Origin: Gammaproteobacteria bacterium
Lineage (GTDB): Bacteria > Pseudomonadota > Gammaproteobacteria > Competibacterales > Competibacteraceae
Assembly (NCBI GenBank): GCA_024235035.1
Contig: JACKNE010000013.1
Location: forward strand, 62,001 to 126,000
Length of the DNA stretch: 64,000 bases
Direction of reading: 5' to 3'
Shown here: positions 25,722 through 34,334 of the stretch, one piece after another
Numbering within the stretch: position 1 is the stretch's first letter
How the letters are laid out: the number at the start of each line of letters is the position of its first letter
The notes under the pieces: generated by a model
Database searches by the model: none
What the model saw: the letters and a program-made list of their open reading frames with translations, nothing else
What the model was told of the DNA's origin: nothing
Position numbers and translations under genes: made by a program

Positions 25722-26729
25722 ATGAGCCGAGATACGCTTTCCGACCTGCTGCGCACCGTGCGCCTGCGCGGTGCGGTGTTCTTCTATGTGAGCTTGCGCG
25801 ATCAGTGGTCTGCAGAAGCTTCGGCGGCGGCGGAGATCGCCGAGGCAGTGATGCCGGGCTGCGAGCATGTGATGGAGTACCACATGATCGCGAAGGGTGA
25901 AGGCTGGGCGGCCGTGTCAGGATTGCCGCCGGTACGGCTCGCCACTGGCGACATCGTGATGTTTCCACAGGGGGATCGTCATGTGATTTCGAGCGCGCCT
26001 GGCTTGGAGCCAAATCGGCGCGAGCCCGAATGGGTCTTCGCGCGGCGTAACGATCCGAAGCCCCTGCCGATCTCAATCCGTCATGGTGTCATCGACGACC
26101 AGGCGAGTATGCCGATTGAAGACGCCGACGCGGTTTTAGTGTGTGGGTTCCTCGGCTGTGATCTCAGGCCGTTCAATCCGTTGATCGCCGTATTACCGCG
26201 CATCCTGCATCTGCCAGCGGCGTATGCCGGTGACTGGGTTGCACGCGTGATTGACCATGCAGTGATAGAATCGAATGAGCGCCGGCCTGGTGGAGACGCT
26301 GTGCTCGAACGGCTTTCGGAAATGATGTTCATCGATGTCGCCCGTCGCTACCTCGACAGTTTGCCTGAGGAAGCGACCGGGTGGCTCGCAGGGCTTCGCG
26401 ACCGCTTCGTCGGCAAGGCACTCGCGCTCCTGCATGAGCATCCCGATCGTTCGTGGACCGTCGACGATCTCGGCCGCGAGGTCGGCTTGTCGCGCTCGGC
26501 GATTCATGAGCGGTTCGTGAATCTTCTCGGCCACCCACCGATGCAGTATCTCGCCAACTGGCGCATTCAGCTCGGTGCCCGGCTGTTGCGTGAATCGCAT
26601 CAAACGGTCGCAACGATCGCGCTCGACGTCGGCTACGATTCCGAAGCGGCTTTCTCACGTGCATTCAGGCGGATCGTCGGCATGCCACCGGCAACATGGC
26701 GGAAAACACAGGCCCATGTGAGAGCATAG
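25722..26729 (+). CDS. AraC-family transcriptional regulator with cupin domain
   Basis: 335 residues. The N-terminal half is a cupin-like ligand domain (HMIAKGEGWAAV, LATGDIVMFPQGDRHVISS; about 45-85). The C-terminal half has two helix-turn-helix units: LGREVGLSRSAIHERFVNLLG and ATIALDVGYDSEAAFSRAFRRIVGMPPATWRK (about 245-325), the AraC/XylS signature. The cupin-6 type N-domain occurs in regulators that sense small aromatic or aldehyde compounds. It is divergent from a methyltransferase gene, its likely target. Confidence 0.88.
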   Translation: MSRDTLSDLLRTVRLRGAVFFYVSLRDQWSAEASAAAEIAEAVMPGCEHVMEYHMIAKGEGWAAVSGLPPVRLATGDIVMFPQGDRHVISSAPGLEPNRREPEWVFARRNDPKPLPISIRHGVIDDQASMPIEDADAVLVCGFLGCDLRPFNPLIAVLPRILHLPAAYAGDWVARVIDHAVIESNERRPGGDAVLERLSEMMFIDVARRYLDSLPEEATGWLAGLRDRFVGKALALLHEHPDRSWTVDDLGREVGLSRSAIHERFVNLLGHPPMQYLANWRIQLGARLLRESHQTVATIALDVGYDSEAAFSRAFRRIVGMPPATWRKTQAHVRA

Positions 26730-26823
26730 TTGGAATTTTTGGCCGTCATGTCAACGAGAGGGCATGGTATGCCGGTGCAGATCATTAATGGCTCTAATAA
26801 AGTAGTACTCCACCCATGCTCAA

Positions 26824-26858
26824 TGTAGGTTGGCGCTGAGCGTAGCGAAGCCCAACCA
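26824..26858. repeat. Palindromic intergenic repeat
   Basis: GTAGGTTGGCGCTGAGCG followed by TAGCGAAGCCCAACC forms an imperfect inverted repeat of the common GGTTGGGC...GCCCAACC intergenic type. Only one copy was noticed in this window; similar elements are frequent in gammaproteobacterial genomes. Confidence 0.45.
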
Positions 26859-26969
26859 GTTTTGTGGTTTCAATTGCTCAAGCCGTAGTGTGCAGAGGTG
26901 CATAGAAAGGTTGGCATAGTAAGTAGACAGTAGGCCTTGGAATTCATTCATCCTGGACATTGCTCTCTC

Positions 26970-28271
26970 ATGCACATCTTGTTCAAGCTTTTCAAGTTTT
27001 GTTTTTATTTGCTTATCTTGAGCGTCGTGTTTGGTCTGCCGGCCCTGCTCTGGCTCATGGTCGAGGAGACGCCTCAGGTCAGCAAGACTGACCCACTGGC
27101 TGTCGAGGATGTTGAACGGGCCAAGCGCCTGCTGCGCGATCTCGATCCTCGTCAACTCAAGGATGGTGAGGCTCGCCGATTGACCTTGACGGAACGGGAC
27201 GCCAGTCTGCTAATCAACCAGACGCTCTCGCGATGGCCAGGCGCTACCCAAATCAAGATGCTGACCCGGTTCACTCCGAACCATGCACAGATCAAGGCGA
27301 CGCTGCCTTTGCCGGATAATCCGATAGGCCGCTATTTGAATGCGCGCGTAGAGCTGATGCCGGGCGAATCAGGACCGCTGCTGACAGAAGTGCAAATCGG
27401 ACGTCTATCCATCCCAGGCAGCCTATGCCACTGGCTCATCGAGCTGGCCAGCGGCTACTTAAAAAATCGTTTAACATACCAGGAGTTGCAACAGGTCTGG
27501 GCTACTCTCTCAGATATCCAGATCGACAGCGGCGCGGCGGCGGTCACGATCCGTTACGACCAGGATCTCGCCCGTCGCTTGGAAGCGCAAGGACGTGATT
27601 GGGTGTTACCCAAGACCGACCGCATCCGCCTGGGTGTTTATAACGATGTCCTAGTGGCGGCAACCCGAACCCTGCCCAGAGACAGTTCACTGATTTACCT
27701 ATTGAATCCTCTATTTACCCGCGCGGCTGAGCGCACTGCGTTGGGCGCCGACCCGGTCGAAGAAAACCGCGCCGTACTGGTGGCGTTGGCGCTCTATTTA
27801 TCCGGTAAGAATCCAACGCGTATCCTGGGTGAAAGATACGATGCGCCGACGCCTATTCATCCCACTCTGGCCGGACGTGGCGATCTGGCCCAACATTTCG
27901 CCATTTCTGCTGCTCTCGCCGGTGTCACGGATAGCCATATCGCTAACGTCATCGGGGTATTCAAGGAGGTGCAGGATTCGCAAGGCGGCTCTGGCTTCAG
28001 TTTTGCCGACCTGACCGCCGATCGCGCCGGGGTACGGTTCGCCGAGCAAGCCACCGCTTCGGCGCATTCGGCGCGAAGCGTGCAACAGCGGGTCACAGCG
28101 CTCGACGTCGAAGCCGCCATCATACCGTCCATCACCGCCCTGCCTGAAGGCTTGCAGGACCCCGAATTTCGACGGCGCTTCGAACGCCGGGACAGTGCCG
28201 CGTATAACGTGATCAAAGACGAAATCGAGCGTCGCCTCGATCGGTGCGACTTCTATCGTCCCACCTCCTGA
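26970..28271 (+). CDS. Membrane-anchored hypothetical protein
   Basis: 433 residues from the ATG at 26970. One N-terminal transmembrane anchor (FYLLILSVVFGLPALLWLMV, about 12-32) is followed by a large soluble part that should face the periplasm. It has LTLTERDASLLINQTL and a long helical C-terminal region, and no known catalytic motif. Homologous hypotheticals exist in gammaproteobacteria as I recall, but I cannot name a domain. It is followed 57 bases later by queF, so it may be the first gene of the same transcript; a role in queuosine synthesis is not implied. Confidence 0.65.
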   Translation: MHILFKLFKFCFYLLILSVVFGLPALLWLMVEETPQVSKTDPLAVEDVERAKRLLRDLDPRQLKDGEARRLTLTERDASLLINQTLSRWPGATQIKMLTRFTPNHAQIKATLPLPDNPIGRYLNARVELMPGESGPLLTEVQIGRLSIPGSLCHWLIELASGYLKNRLTYQELQQVWATLSDIQIDSGAAAVTIRYDQDLARRLEAQGRDWVLPKTDRIRLGVYNDVLVAATRTLPRDSSLIYLLNPLFTRAAERTALGADPVEENRAVLVALALYLSGKNPTRILGERYDAPTPIHPTLAGRGDLAQHFAISAALAGVTDSHIANVIGVFKEVQDSQGGSGFSFADLTADRAGVRFAEQATASAHSARSVQQRVTALDVEAAIIPSITALPEGLQDPEFRRRFERRDSAAYNVIKDEIERRLDRCDFYRPTS

Positions 28272-28328
28272 TGGGCCGCTGCCGTTTCACGATCGTACTA
28301 TGTATTCTTCCAACCGCTGGATAAGCCC

Positions 28329-28763
28329 ATGCCCGATTCCAATACCGCCGGTCTAACCCTGTTAGGCCGGTCGCAAACCGAATACCCTCACGAATACGCT
28401 CCACAGGTTCTGGAGCGATTCGCCAACCGCTATCCCCAGCACGAATACCTGGTGGAGTTGGATTGTCCGGAGTTTACCTGTCTGTGTCCGGTCACCGGTC
28501 AACCCGATCTGGCCCGCATCACCATCCGTTACAGTCCGCATGACTGGCTGGTGGAATCGAAAGCGTTGAAACTCTATTTATTCAGTTTTCGCAATCAGGG
28601 CTCCTTCAGCGAGGACAGCATCAACCGCATTGCCCTCGATCTGTTCGCATTGTTGCAGCCGCGCTGGCTAGAGGTGCGCGGCGATTTCGCGCCGCGCGGC
28701 GGCATCGCCATCAAACCTAGTGTGCGCCTCAATGGCGAGTCCGGTGACTGGGAGCGGAGATGA
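28329..28763 (+). CDS. queF: NADPH-dependent preQ0 reductase QueF (unimodular)
   Basis: 144 residues, the short single-domain form like that of Bacillus. It reduces 7-cyano-7-deazaguanine (preQ0) to preQ1 for queuosine. The active site is visible: Cys53 in FTCLCPVTGQPD, which forms the thioimide, and Asp60 as proton donor. The family QueF motif follows as ESKALKLYLFSFRNQGSFSED (about residues 78-98). Its last codons overlap the start of queC by four bases, so translational coupling is expected. Confidence 0.95.
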   Translation: MPDSNTAGLTLLGRSQTEYPHEYAPQVLERFANRYPQHEYLVELDCPEFTCLCPVTGQPDLARITIRYSPHDWLVESKALKLYLFSFRNQGSFSEDSINRIALDLFALLQPRWLEVRGDFAPRGGIAIKPSVRLNGESGDWERR

Positions 28764-29437
28764 GCCAAGCCCTCGTTGTCCTGTCCGGTGGACAGGATTC
28801 CACGACCTGCCTGTACTGGGCGCTGCACCGGTTCGGCGTCGGACAGGTAGAAGCCGTGACCTTCGACTATGGTCAGCGGCACCGCATCGAACTGGATTGT
28901 GCGGCGCGGATTGCGACCCACGCCAGCGTGCCGCAAACCGTGTTACCCATCGATACTTTTGCAGCGCTGGGCGGTAATGCGCTGACGGATGCTGGGATCA
29001 CGGTCCAGGCTGACATGGATACGCAGACCCGGTTACCGAATACCTTCGTACCCGGTCGCAATCTGATTTTCCTGACCTTTGCCGCCGCCTTGGCTTACCA
29101 GCGAGGTATGTGCGCCCTGGTGACCGGTGTGGCCCAAACTGACTACAGCGGTTACCCAGACTGTCGGCAGGCAACGATTCAAGCGCTGGAGCAGGCGCTG
29201 CGCTTGGGAATGGAATATGCGCTCACGATTCATACTCCACTGATGTTCAAGTCCAAGGCCGATACGGTGCAGATGGCGCGCGATCTGGGGGCGTTGCCGG
29301 CGTTGGCCGATACTCATACCTGCTACAACGGCGTTCAGCCGCCTTGCGGTCGATGTCCAGCCTGTCGGTTACGAGCACAGGGCTTCGCCGAAGCGGGCAT
29401 CGCTGATCCTTTAGTAGAGCGATTTCGAAACCCTTGA
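28760..29437 (+). CDS. queC: 7-cyano-7-deazaguanine synthase QueC
   Basis: 225 residues. The N-terminal PP-loop SGGQDSTTC (residues 9-17) binds ATP, and the C-terminal zinc site is seen as CYNGVQPPCGRCPACR (four cysteines, about 192-207). The enzyme converts 7-carboxy-7-deazaguanine and ammonia to preQ0. Length and motifs are normal for the family. It overlaps queF upstream and queD downstream, both by four bases, within the queF-queC-queD-queE run. Confidence 0.96.
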   Translation: MSQALVVLSGGQDSTTCLYWALHRFGVGQVEAVTFDYGQRHRIELDCAARIATHASVPQTVLPIDTFAALGGNALTDAGITVQADMDTQTRLPNTFVPGRNLIFLTFAAALAYQRGMCALVTGVAQTDYSGYPDCRQATIQALEQALRLGMEYALTIHTPLMFKSKADTVQMARDLGALPALADTHTCYNGVQPPCGRCPACRLRAQGFAEAGIADPLVERFRNP

Positions 29438-30507
29438 ACGCTCGACTGTACTTTACAGCGGCGATGGCGTTTGAGGCGGCCCGCCAGTTGAATCACCATG
29501 CAATGGATCACCGAGAACGACGATTGCATGGGCACAGCTTCCTGGCACGGGTTCGGGCGGAGTTGCCGGCAAACTGGGCGCCATTCACCGGTATCGAAAC
29601 CGAAACTTTGGCTGAACGACTGCGAGAGGTGGTTGCACCGCTGGATTACACTTTGCTCAATGAGCATCTGCCGACGCCAACCGACGAGCATCTAGCCCGC
29701 TGGATTCGAGCGCGACTGGATTTACCGGGTATCGAACGCGTTCACGTTCAGAGCACCCGCGACCGGGGCGTTATCCTGAATAAGGACGATCAGGTTCATG
29801 GTTGGCGACGCTTCCGTTTCGAAGCCGCGCATCAATTACCGAATGTTTCTCCTGGTCACCCATGCGGACGGATGCACGGACATGGTTTCGAGGTGATCTT
29901 GCGGGGGGCTGAGTCGAATGATACCCAGTTGGAAGCGGCGTGGGCGCCATTGTATCAGCAGTTGCATCTGGCCTGTCTAAATGATGTATCTGGGTTGGAG
30001 AATCCGACCAGCGAACGACTAGCGGCTTGGCTGTGGCAGCGATTGCAGCCAGCCTTGCCGGAACTGTCTCGGGTGACGGTGTATGAGACGGCGACGGCCG
30101 GCTGTCATTACGATGGCAGCCGCTATCGCATCTGGAAAGAGCGCAGTTTTGAGAGCGCTTTGCGCCTGAATGGGGCTTCGATCGGAGATCTCCATCGCCG
30201 GTTGCACGGGCACAGCTATACCTTGCGTTTGTACCTGACTGCACCCCTCGACGAGATCATGGGCTGGACCGTGGATTACGGGGAGGTCAAAGCTTTGTTC
30301 GAACCATTCTACCGTCAACTGGATCATCATCGACTGGATGAGTTGACCGGTCTGGTCGAACCGACCCTTGCGGGATTGCTGCATTGGATACGTGAACGGA
30401 TGGGAGCAGCGTTGCCGTCATTGGATCGGATCGACCTGGAACAAACTCCCGATTGTGGGGCGATATTATGCTGGAATCGCGAGGAGCCGGCGTTGCCGGA
30501 ACAATAA
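29434..30507 (+). CDS. queD: Triple-domain PTPS/QueD-like fusion
   Basis: 357 residues, three times a normal QueD. Three PTPS-like domains are in tandem: about 1-118 (HRERRLHGHSF), 119-235 (FEAAHQLPN...CGRMHGHGF) and 236-357 (LHRRLHGHSYTL, then MGWTVDYGEVK and LDHHRLDE). Only the middle domain has the catalytic Cys144 in CxxxHGH; the first and third lack it but keep HGH zinc-binding elements. QueD makes 6-carboxytetrahydropterin from dihydroneopterin triphosphate. The third domain supplies the conserved MGxxxDYG and LDHxxLD parts, so the active site may be assembled across domains. It overlaps queC by four bases and ends two bases before queE. Confidence 0.88.
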   Translation: MNARLYFTAAMAFEAARQLNHHAMDHRERRLHGHSFLARVRAELPANWAPFTGIETETLAERLREVVAPLDYTLLNEHLPTPTDEHLARWIRARLDLPGIERVHVQSTRDRGVILNKDDQVHGWRRFRFEAAHQLPNVSPGHPCGRMHGHGFEVILRGAESNDTQLEAAWAPLYQQLHLACLNDVSGLENPTSERLAAWLWQRLQPALPELSRVTVYETATAGCHYDGSRYRIWKERSFESALRLNGASIGDLHRRLHGHSYTLRLYLTAPLDEIMGWTVDYGEVKALFEPFYRQLDHHRLDELTGLVEPTLAGLLHWIRERMGAALPSLDRIDLEQTPDCGAILCWNREEPALPEQ

Positions 30508-30509
30508 GG

Positions 30510-31154
30510 ATGGGCTACACCGTCAAGGAAATCTTTTACACCCTGCAAGGAGAAGGCGCTCGAACCGGCCGGCCAGCGGTGTTCTGCCGTTTTGCCGGCT
30601 GCAATCTGTGGAGTGGACGTGAGCAAGATCGAGCCTCGGCGATTTGCCAGTTCTGCGATACCGATTTTCTGGGAAGCGATGGTTTGAGCGGGGGAAAGTT
30701 CGCAACGCCAGAAGCATTAGCCGATGCGGTTGCCGCCCACTGGCCGGCAGGTGCCCCTCACGCTCGTCCCTACGTGGTTTGTACGGGTGGAGAGCCGTTA
30801 TTACAACTGGACGAACCCCTGGTCGTTGCCTTGCATACCCAGGGGTTCGCAGTGGCGGTAGAAACCAATGGCACACAGCCAGCGCCGCCGGGATTAGATT
30901 GGGTGTGCGTCAGCCCCAAGGCCGCTGCGCCGTTGCACCTGGTCCGGGGCGATGAGTTGAAACTGGTCTATCCGCAGCGTGAACCGGAAGCACAGCCGGA
31001 GTGCTTCGCGGGGTTGGATTTTGCCCATTTTTTCCTGCAACCTTTGGATGGTCCCAATCGAGAAACGCATACTCAGGCAGCTATCGCCTATTGTCTGGCT
31101 CACCCACAATGGCGGCTGAGTGTGCAGACTCACAAGTGGCTCGATATTCCGTGA
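30510..31154 (+). CDS. queE: 7-carboxy-7-deazaguanine synthase QueE
   Basis: 214 residues from the ATG at 30510, two bases after the queD stop; a longer frame to 30453 would overlap queD. The family start YTVKEIFYTLQGEGARTGRPAVF is present, then a CX14CX2C iron-sulfur motif (CNLW... to CQFCDTD, about residues 31-49), the longer spacing reported for some QueE enzymes such as that of Burkholderia multivorans. TGGEPLLQ binds SAM. This radical SAM enzyme turns 6-carboxytetrahydropterin into CDG. It closes the operon and is convergent with the oxidoreductase gene. Confidence 0.93.
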   Translation: MGYTVKEIFYTLQGEGARTGRPAVFCRFAGCNLWSGREQDRASAICQFCDTDFLGSDGLSGGKFATPEALADAVAAHWPAGAPHARPYVVCTGGEPLLQLDEPLVVALHTQGFAVAVETNGTQPAPPGLDWVCVSPKAAAPLHLVRGDELKLVYPQREPEAQPECFAGLDFAHFFLQPLDGPNRETHTQAAIAYCLAHPQWRLSVQTHKWLDIP

Positions 31155-31195
31155 ATCCTGTCGCACCACGCCTACCACGAGGTGGTCAGCTCCGC

Positions 31196-33385
31196 TCACC
31201 GCGATAGAGCTGGGTCGAGGGTAATCAAGACATTTTTATAGGCGGGGGTGTGCGATTGCGGATCGACGTCGCGACCGACTAGCATGTTCGCCTCGGGATA
31301 ATACATCAGCGCATTACCGGCTTTGATCGACTCGAAGGGGATGACCCGAATGCCTGACAAGGAACCGATCGGACTGCGTACCGTCACCCGCTGGTGCGCC
31401 GCAAGTCCATGCTCGCGTATATCCTCCGGATGCAGGAGGATCACATCGCGTCCAGTGACACCCCGATACAAATCCTGCTCTTCATACACCACAGTGTTGA
31501 ACTGTCCTTCACTGCGGACGGTCATGAGTCGGAACACGCCATTCCCGCCGCCGATAGCGGGCAGATCATGGACGTGCAGCCGCGCCCGCCCGTCGGCAGT
31601 GGCAAAATGTGGCGTGCGAAAAAGACGCCCCTGAACGTGAAATTCCTCTCGTGTCGCATCGATCATGGCCATTTTCTCGAAACCAGGGATAGCCGCCGCG
31701 ATCGCTGCCCGGATTCGTCCGGTGTTTGCCATGACTTGCCAGTCGAGTGGCTGCTTAGCATCGCGCAGAACATCCGCCGCGAGCGTCGCGATCACTTGCA
31801 CCTCGCTACGCGGGCCGGCGGGCCGGGTCGGGCCGCCGTCGCTCAGGCGCACATAGTTGAACATCGATTCCTGGGTGGTCGGCTGTGGTTCCTCGTCGCG
31901 GGCGAGGACCGGAAGAATCAGCGTCTCCCGGGCCAGCCCATGAACATGGCCGGTATTGAGTTTGGTGCTGAGGTGGACGAGCAGGTCAAGCTGAGCCAAA
32001 GCATCGCGGGTGAACACCGCGTCGGGCGAGGCGCCGTAGAGATTGCCACCGAGACAGAGCGCTGCACGCATCCGTCCGCTCTGGGCCGCCTCCAGGCATG
32101 CCAGGGTGTCGAGTCCCGGCGTCGTCGGCAAGGAGACGCCGAAATGGGATTCCAGCCGCTCGACGATCGCCTCCTTGAGCTTTGGAGTCACGCCGATCGA
32201 TCCCATCCCTTGAACGTTGGAATGACCGCGGATTGGTAGCAAACCGGCATGAGGACGGCCCAGCATGCCTCGCATCAACGCCAAGTTGGCGATCGCCTGC
32301 ACATTCTCAACCCCGTGTCGATGATGGGTGATGCCCATGGTCCAGGCAAAGACCACCTTTCGACCAGCAGCGTAAACCTGAGCAGCGCGATGTATCAGCT
32401 CCTGAGTCACTCCACTCCGGGCACAGAGTTCTGTCCAGGAAAGGTGACGTAGCTGGGCGCGCAGCGCCGGCCAGCCGTTGCAATGCTCGTTCAAGAACGC
32501 CTCATCGCTGGCGCCGATTTCGTCGATGCGCTTGGCGATACCGGTCAAGAGCGCCAGATCACCGCCGATGTCGGGCTGCAGATACAGGCTGGCGATTTCG
32601 GTGCCGAACAGCAGGCTGCGCAACGCACCGGGCGAGCTGAAGTTCACCAACCCGGTTTCGATCACCGGATTGATGACCACCACTTGGCCTCCGCGTTGGC
32701 GGATGTGCATCAGCACATGCATCAGCCGTGGATGGTTGCTCGCCGGATTGCCGCCGATGACGAAGACCACGTCGGCATGTTGGAGATCGTCGAGGGTGAG
32801 AGTAGCCGTTCCGCTGCCGGTGACGCTGGTCAGACCGACTCCGCTGGCTTGATGGCAATAATAGCTGACGTTGTTGACATGATTACTGCCGTAGAGTCGA
32901 GCGAACAATTGCAGCAGAAAACCAGCCTCGTTGGAGCTGCGGCCACTGAAATACCAGAAGGTTTCCAGCGGTGGTGTAGCGCGAAGTTTCGTGGCGATCC
33001 GGTCGAGGGCCTCCGTCCAGGCAATCGGCTGGAAATGCATGGCTCCCGGGCGCAGCAACAGCGGCTGCACTAATCGGCCACTGTGTTCCAGTTGGTGCGA
33101 TGTCCAAGATTGGAGATCGGCAACGGTGTGCTCGGACCAAAATGCAGTGGGGATCGCGCTTTGCAAATCGCCCACCATCGCTTGCAATGATTTGATACAG
33201 ACCTGCGGAAATTGACCCGCCTCATTCACCATACCGCCCTTCTGGCCACCCATGCCGAGCGCACAACTTTTGCAAGCATTCCTGCGGCGCATGGCGCGGT
33301 AGAGCCGTAATGGCCCCCCTTCACACGCTTTCCGCCAGACGTACCGGATAGCCGGCCAGCCCCCGCCAGTTTTCACTCGCTTCAT
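31196..33385 (-). CDS. YdeP/FdhF-family molybdopterin oxidoreductase
   Basis: 729 residues, the usual size of the YdeP-type FdhF-like family. The N-terminus has NACKSCALGMGGQKGG (about 36-51), only two cysteines of the iron-sulfur region, as in YdeP. Further on are FWYFSGRSSNEAGFLLQLFARLYGSNHV, FVIGGNPASNHPRLM (molybdopterin-binding), MGITHHRHGVENVQAIANLALMRG, and a C-terminal MopB domain (RLMTVRSEGQFNTVVY, VTVRSPIG). No signal peptide, so it is cytoplasmic. YdeP in E. coli is linked to acid resistance; the substrate is unknown. Confidence 0.9.
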   Translation of the reverse strand: MKRVKTGGGWPAIRYVWRKACEGGPLRLYRAMRRRNACKSCALGMGGQKGGMVNEAGQFPQVCIKSLQAMVGDLQSAIPTAFWSEHTVADLQSWTSHQLEHSGRLVQPLLLRPGAMHFQPIAWTEALDRIATKLRATPPLETFWYFSGRSSNEAGFLLQLFARLYGSNHVNNVSYYCHQASGVGLTSVTGSGTATLTLDDLQHADVVFVIGGNPASNHPRLMHVLMHIRQRGGQVVVINPVIETGLVNFSSPGALRSLLFGTEIASLYLQPDIGGDLALLTGIAKRIDEIGASDEAFLNEHCNGWPALRAQLRHLSWTELCARSGVTQELIHRAAQVYAAGRKVVFAWTMGITHHRHGVENVQAIANLALMRGMLGRPHAGLLPIRGHSNVQGMGSIGVTPKLKEAIVERLESHFGVSLPTTPGLDTLACLEAAQSGRMRAALCLGGNLYGASPDAVFTRDALAQLDLLVHLSTKLNTGHVHGLARETLILPVLARDEEPQPTTQESMFNYVRLSDGGPTRPAGPRSEVQVIATLAADVLRDAKQPLDWQVMANTGRIRAAIAAAIPGFEKMAMIDATREEFHVQGRLFRTPHFATADGRARLHVHDLPAIGGGNGVFRLMTVRSEGQFNTVVYEEQDLYRGVTGRDVILLHPEDIREHGLAAHQRVTVRSPIGSLSGIRVIPFESIKAGNALMYYPEANMLVGRDVDPQSHTPAYKNVLITLDPALSR

Positions 33386-33787
33386 GACCCTGATCCTCGA
33401 TACACTGCGTTTTTGAGTGTTTCCAACAAGGATAGCTCATCGTTCATGACCATCGCGCACTTCATAAGATCTTATCCCTGCACGATTGTTGGCTAATATT
33501 TAGCCGATTTCGTCATGCTTCGTAACTTATTATTTCGATTGATAGCTTGATCCGGTTAGGCCGAAGTTATCCACCGATTCTGTTAATAACCTTTAATGTG
33601 CTATTCTCAACAGTTCTCGCTAGTCAGCGAGGACGCCTGATGATCTTCTACCTGGTATTTATTCGCTTGCCTCGCCCATCTGTCGCCAGCCGTCAACTGC
33701 GCTAGCAAGGCCAGTATTACGATCAGATGGGTGTACGTAGATGGAACCGATGTCGATAACAACGCCAACCTTTACCCTGTCCTCCAA
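33386..33787. other. Divergent intergenic region upstream of YdeP-like and DUF2721 genes
   Basis: 402 bases. It contains a 21-codon frame (MIFYLVFIRLPRP..., at 33640) with a GAGGA-like site, probably chance, and the AT-rich stretch 33480-33600 where the divergent promoters should lie. A GTG at 33731 could extend the DUF2721 gene by 19 residues. Confidence 0.35.
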
Positions 33788-34222
33788 ATGGAATCGCACC
33801 TCACTGATATTACCCGCGTGATCCAGCTTTCGGTCGCTCCAGCATTCCTGCTGGTTGCAATGGGTACCTTGATCACGATCTTGAGTAACCGGCTGGGGCG
33901 AATCGTTGACCGCCGACGTGTGGTGCAAGAACGATTATGTACGCTCACCGATGAAGTGGCGGCGGAACAGCAGCCGGAGATGGCCTTACTGATTCGCCGG
34001 GGCAATCTGATTTACTTCGCTATCTTGTTCGCCGTGCTGGGTGCGTTGCTGGTATGTCTGGTGGTGGGGGGGACATTTCTGGGGGCGCTGTTGTCTGTCG
34101 CGCTGGCCCAGGTTATCGCCGGTCTGTTCGTGCTGGCGATGCTCTCAATGGTGGCGGCCTGGAGTTTTTTCCTGTATGAGGTCTCTCTGGCCGTCTGGGC
34201 AGGTACGCATAATCGCCGGTGA
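33788..34222 (+). CDS. DUF2721-family membrane protein
   Basis: 144 residues from the ATG at 33788. DUF2721 is recognised from DITRVIQLSVAPAFLLVAMGTLITILSNRLGRIVDRRR (first helix plus a basic loop), a middle helix pair (LIYFAILFAVLGALLVCLVV and ALAQVIAGLFVLAMLSMVAAW) and the ELLYEVSLA-like end (FFLYEVSLAV). Three to four transmembrane helices are predicted by eye. The function of the family is unknown. No ribosome site is obvious at either possible start. Confidence 0.8.
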   Translation: MESHLTDITRVIQLSVAPAFLLVAMGTLITILSNRLGRIVDRRRVVQERLCTLTDEVAAEQQPEMALLIRRGNLIYFAILFAVLGALLVCLVVGGTFLGALLSVALAQVIAGLFVLAMLSMVAAWSFFLYEVSLAVWAGTHNRR

Positions 34223-34334
34223 GAAAATTCGCGAGATGGGACTTCTTGAAAGGAAGTAAGGGTCCGCTAGATGCGACGCTATGCCTGTCATCCACGTGTT
34301 TCGAGCTGAGTACCCTATTTCCGAACAGACTCAT

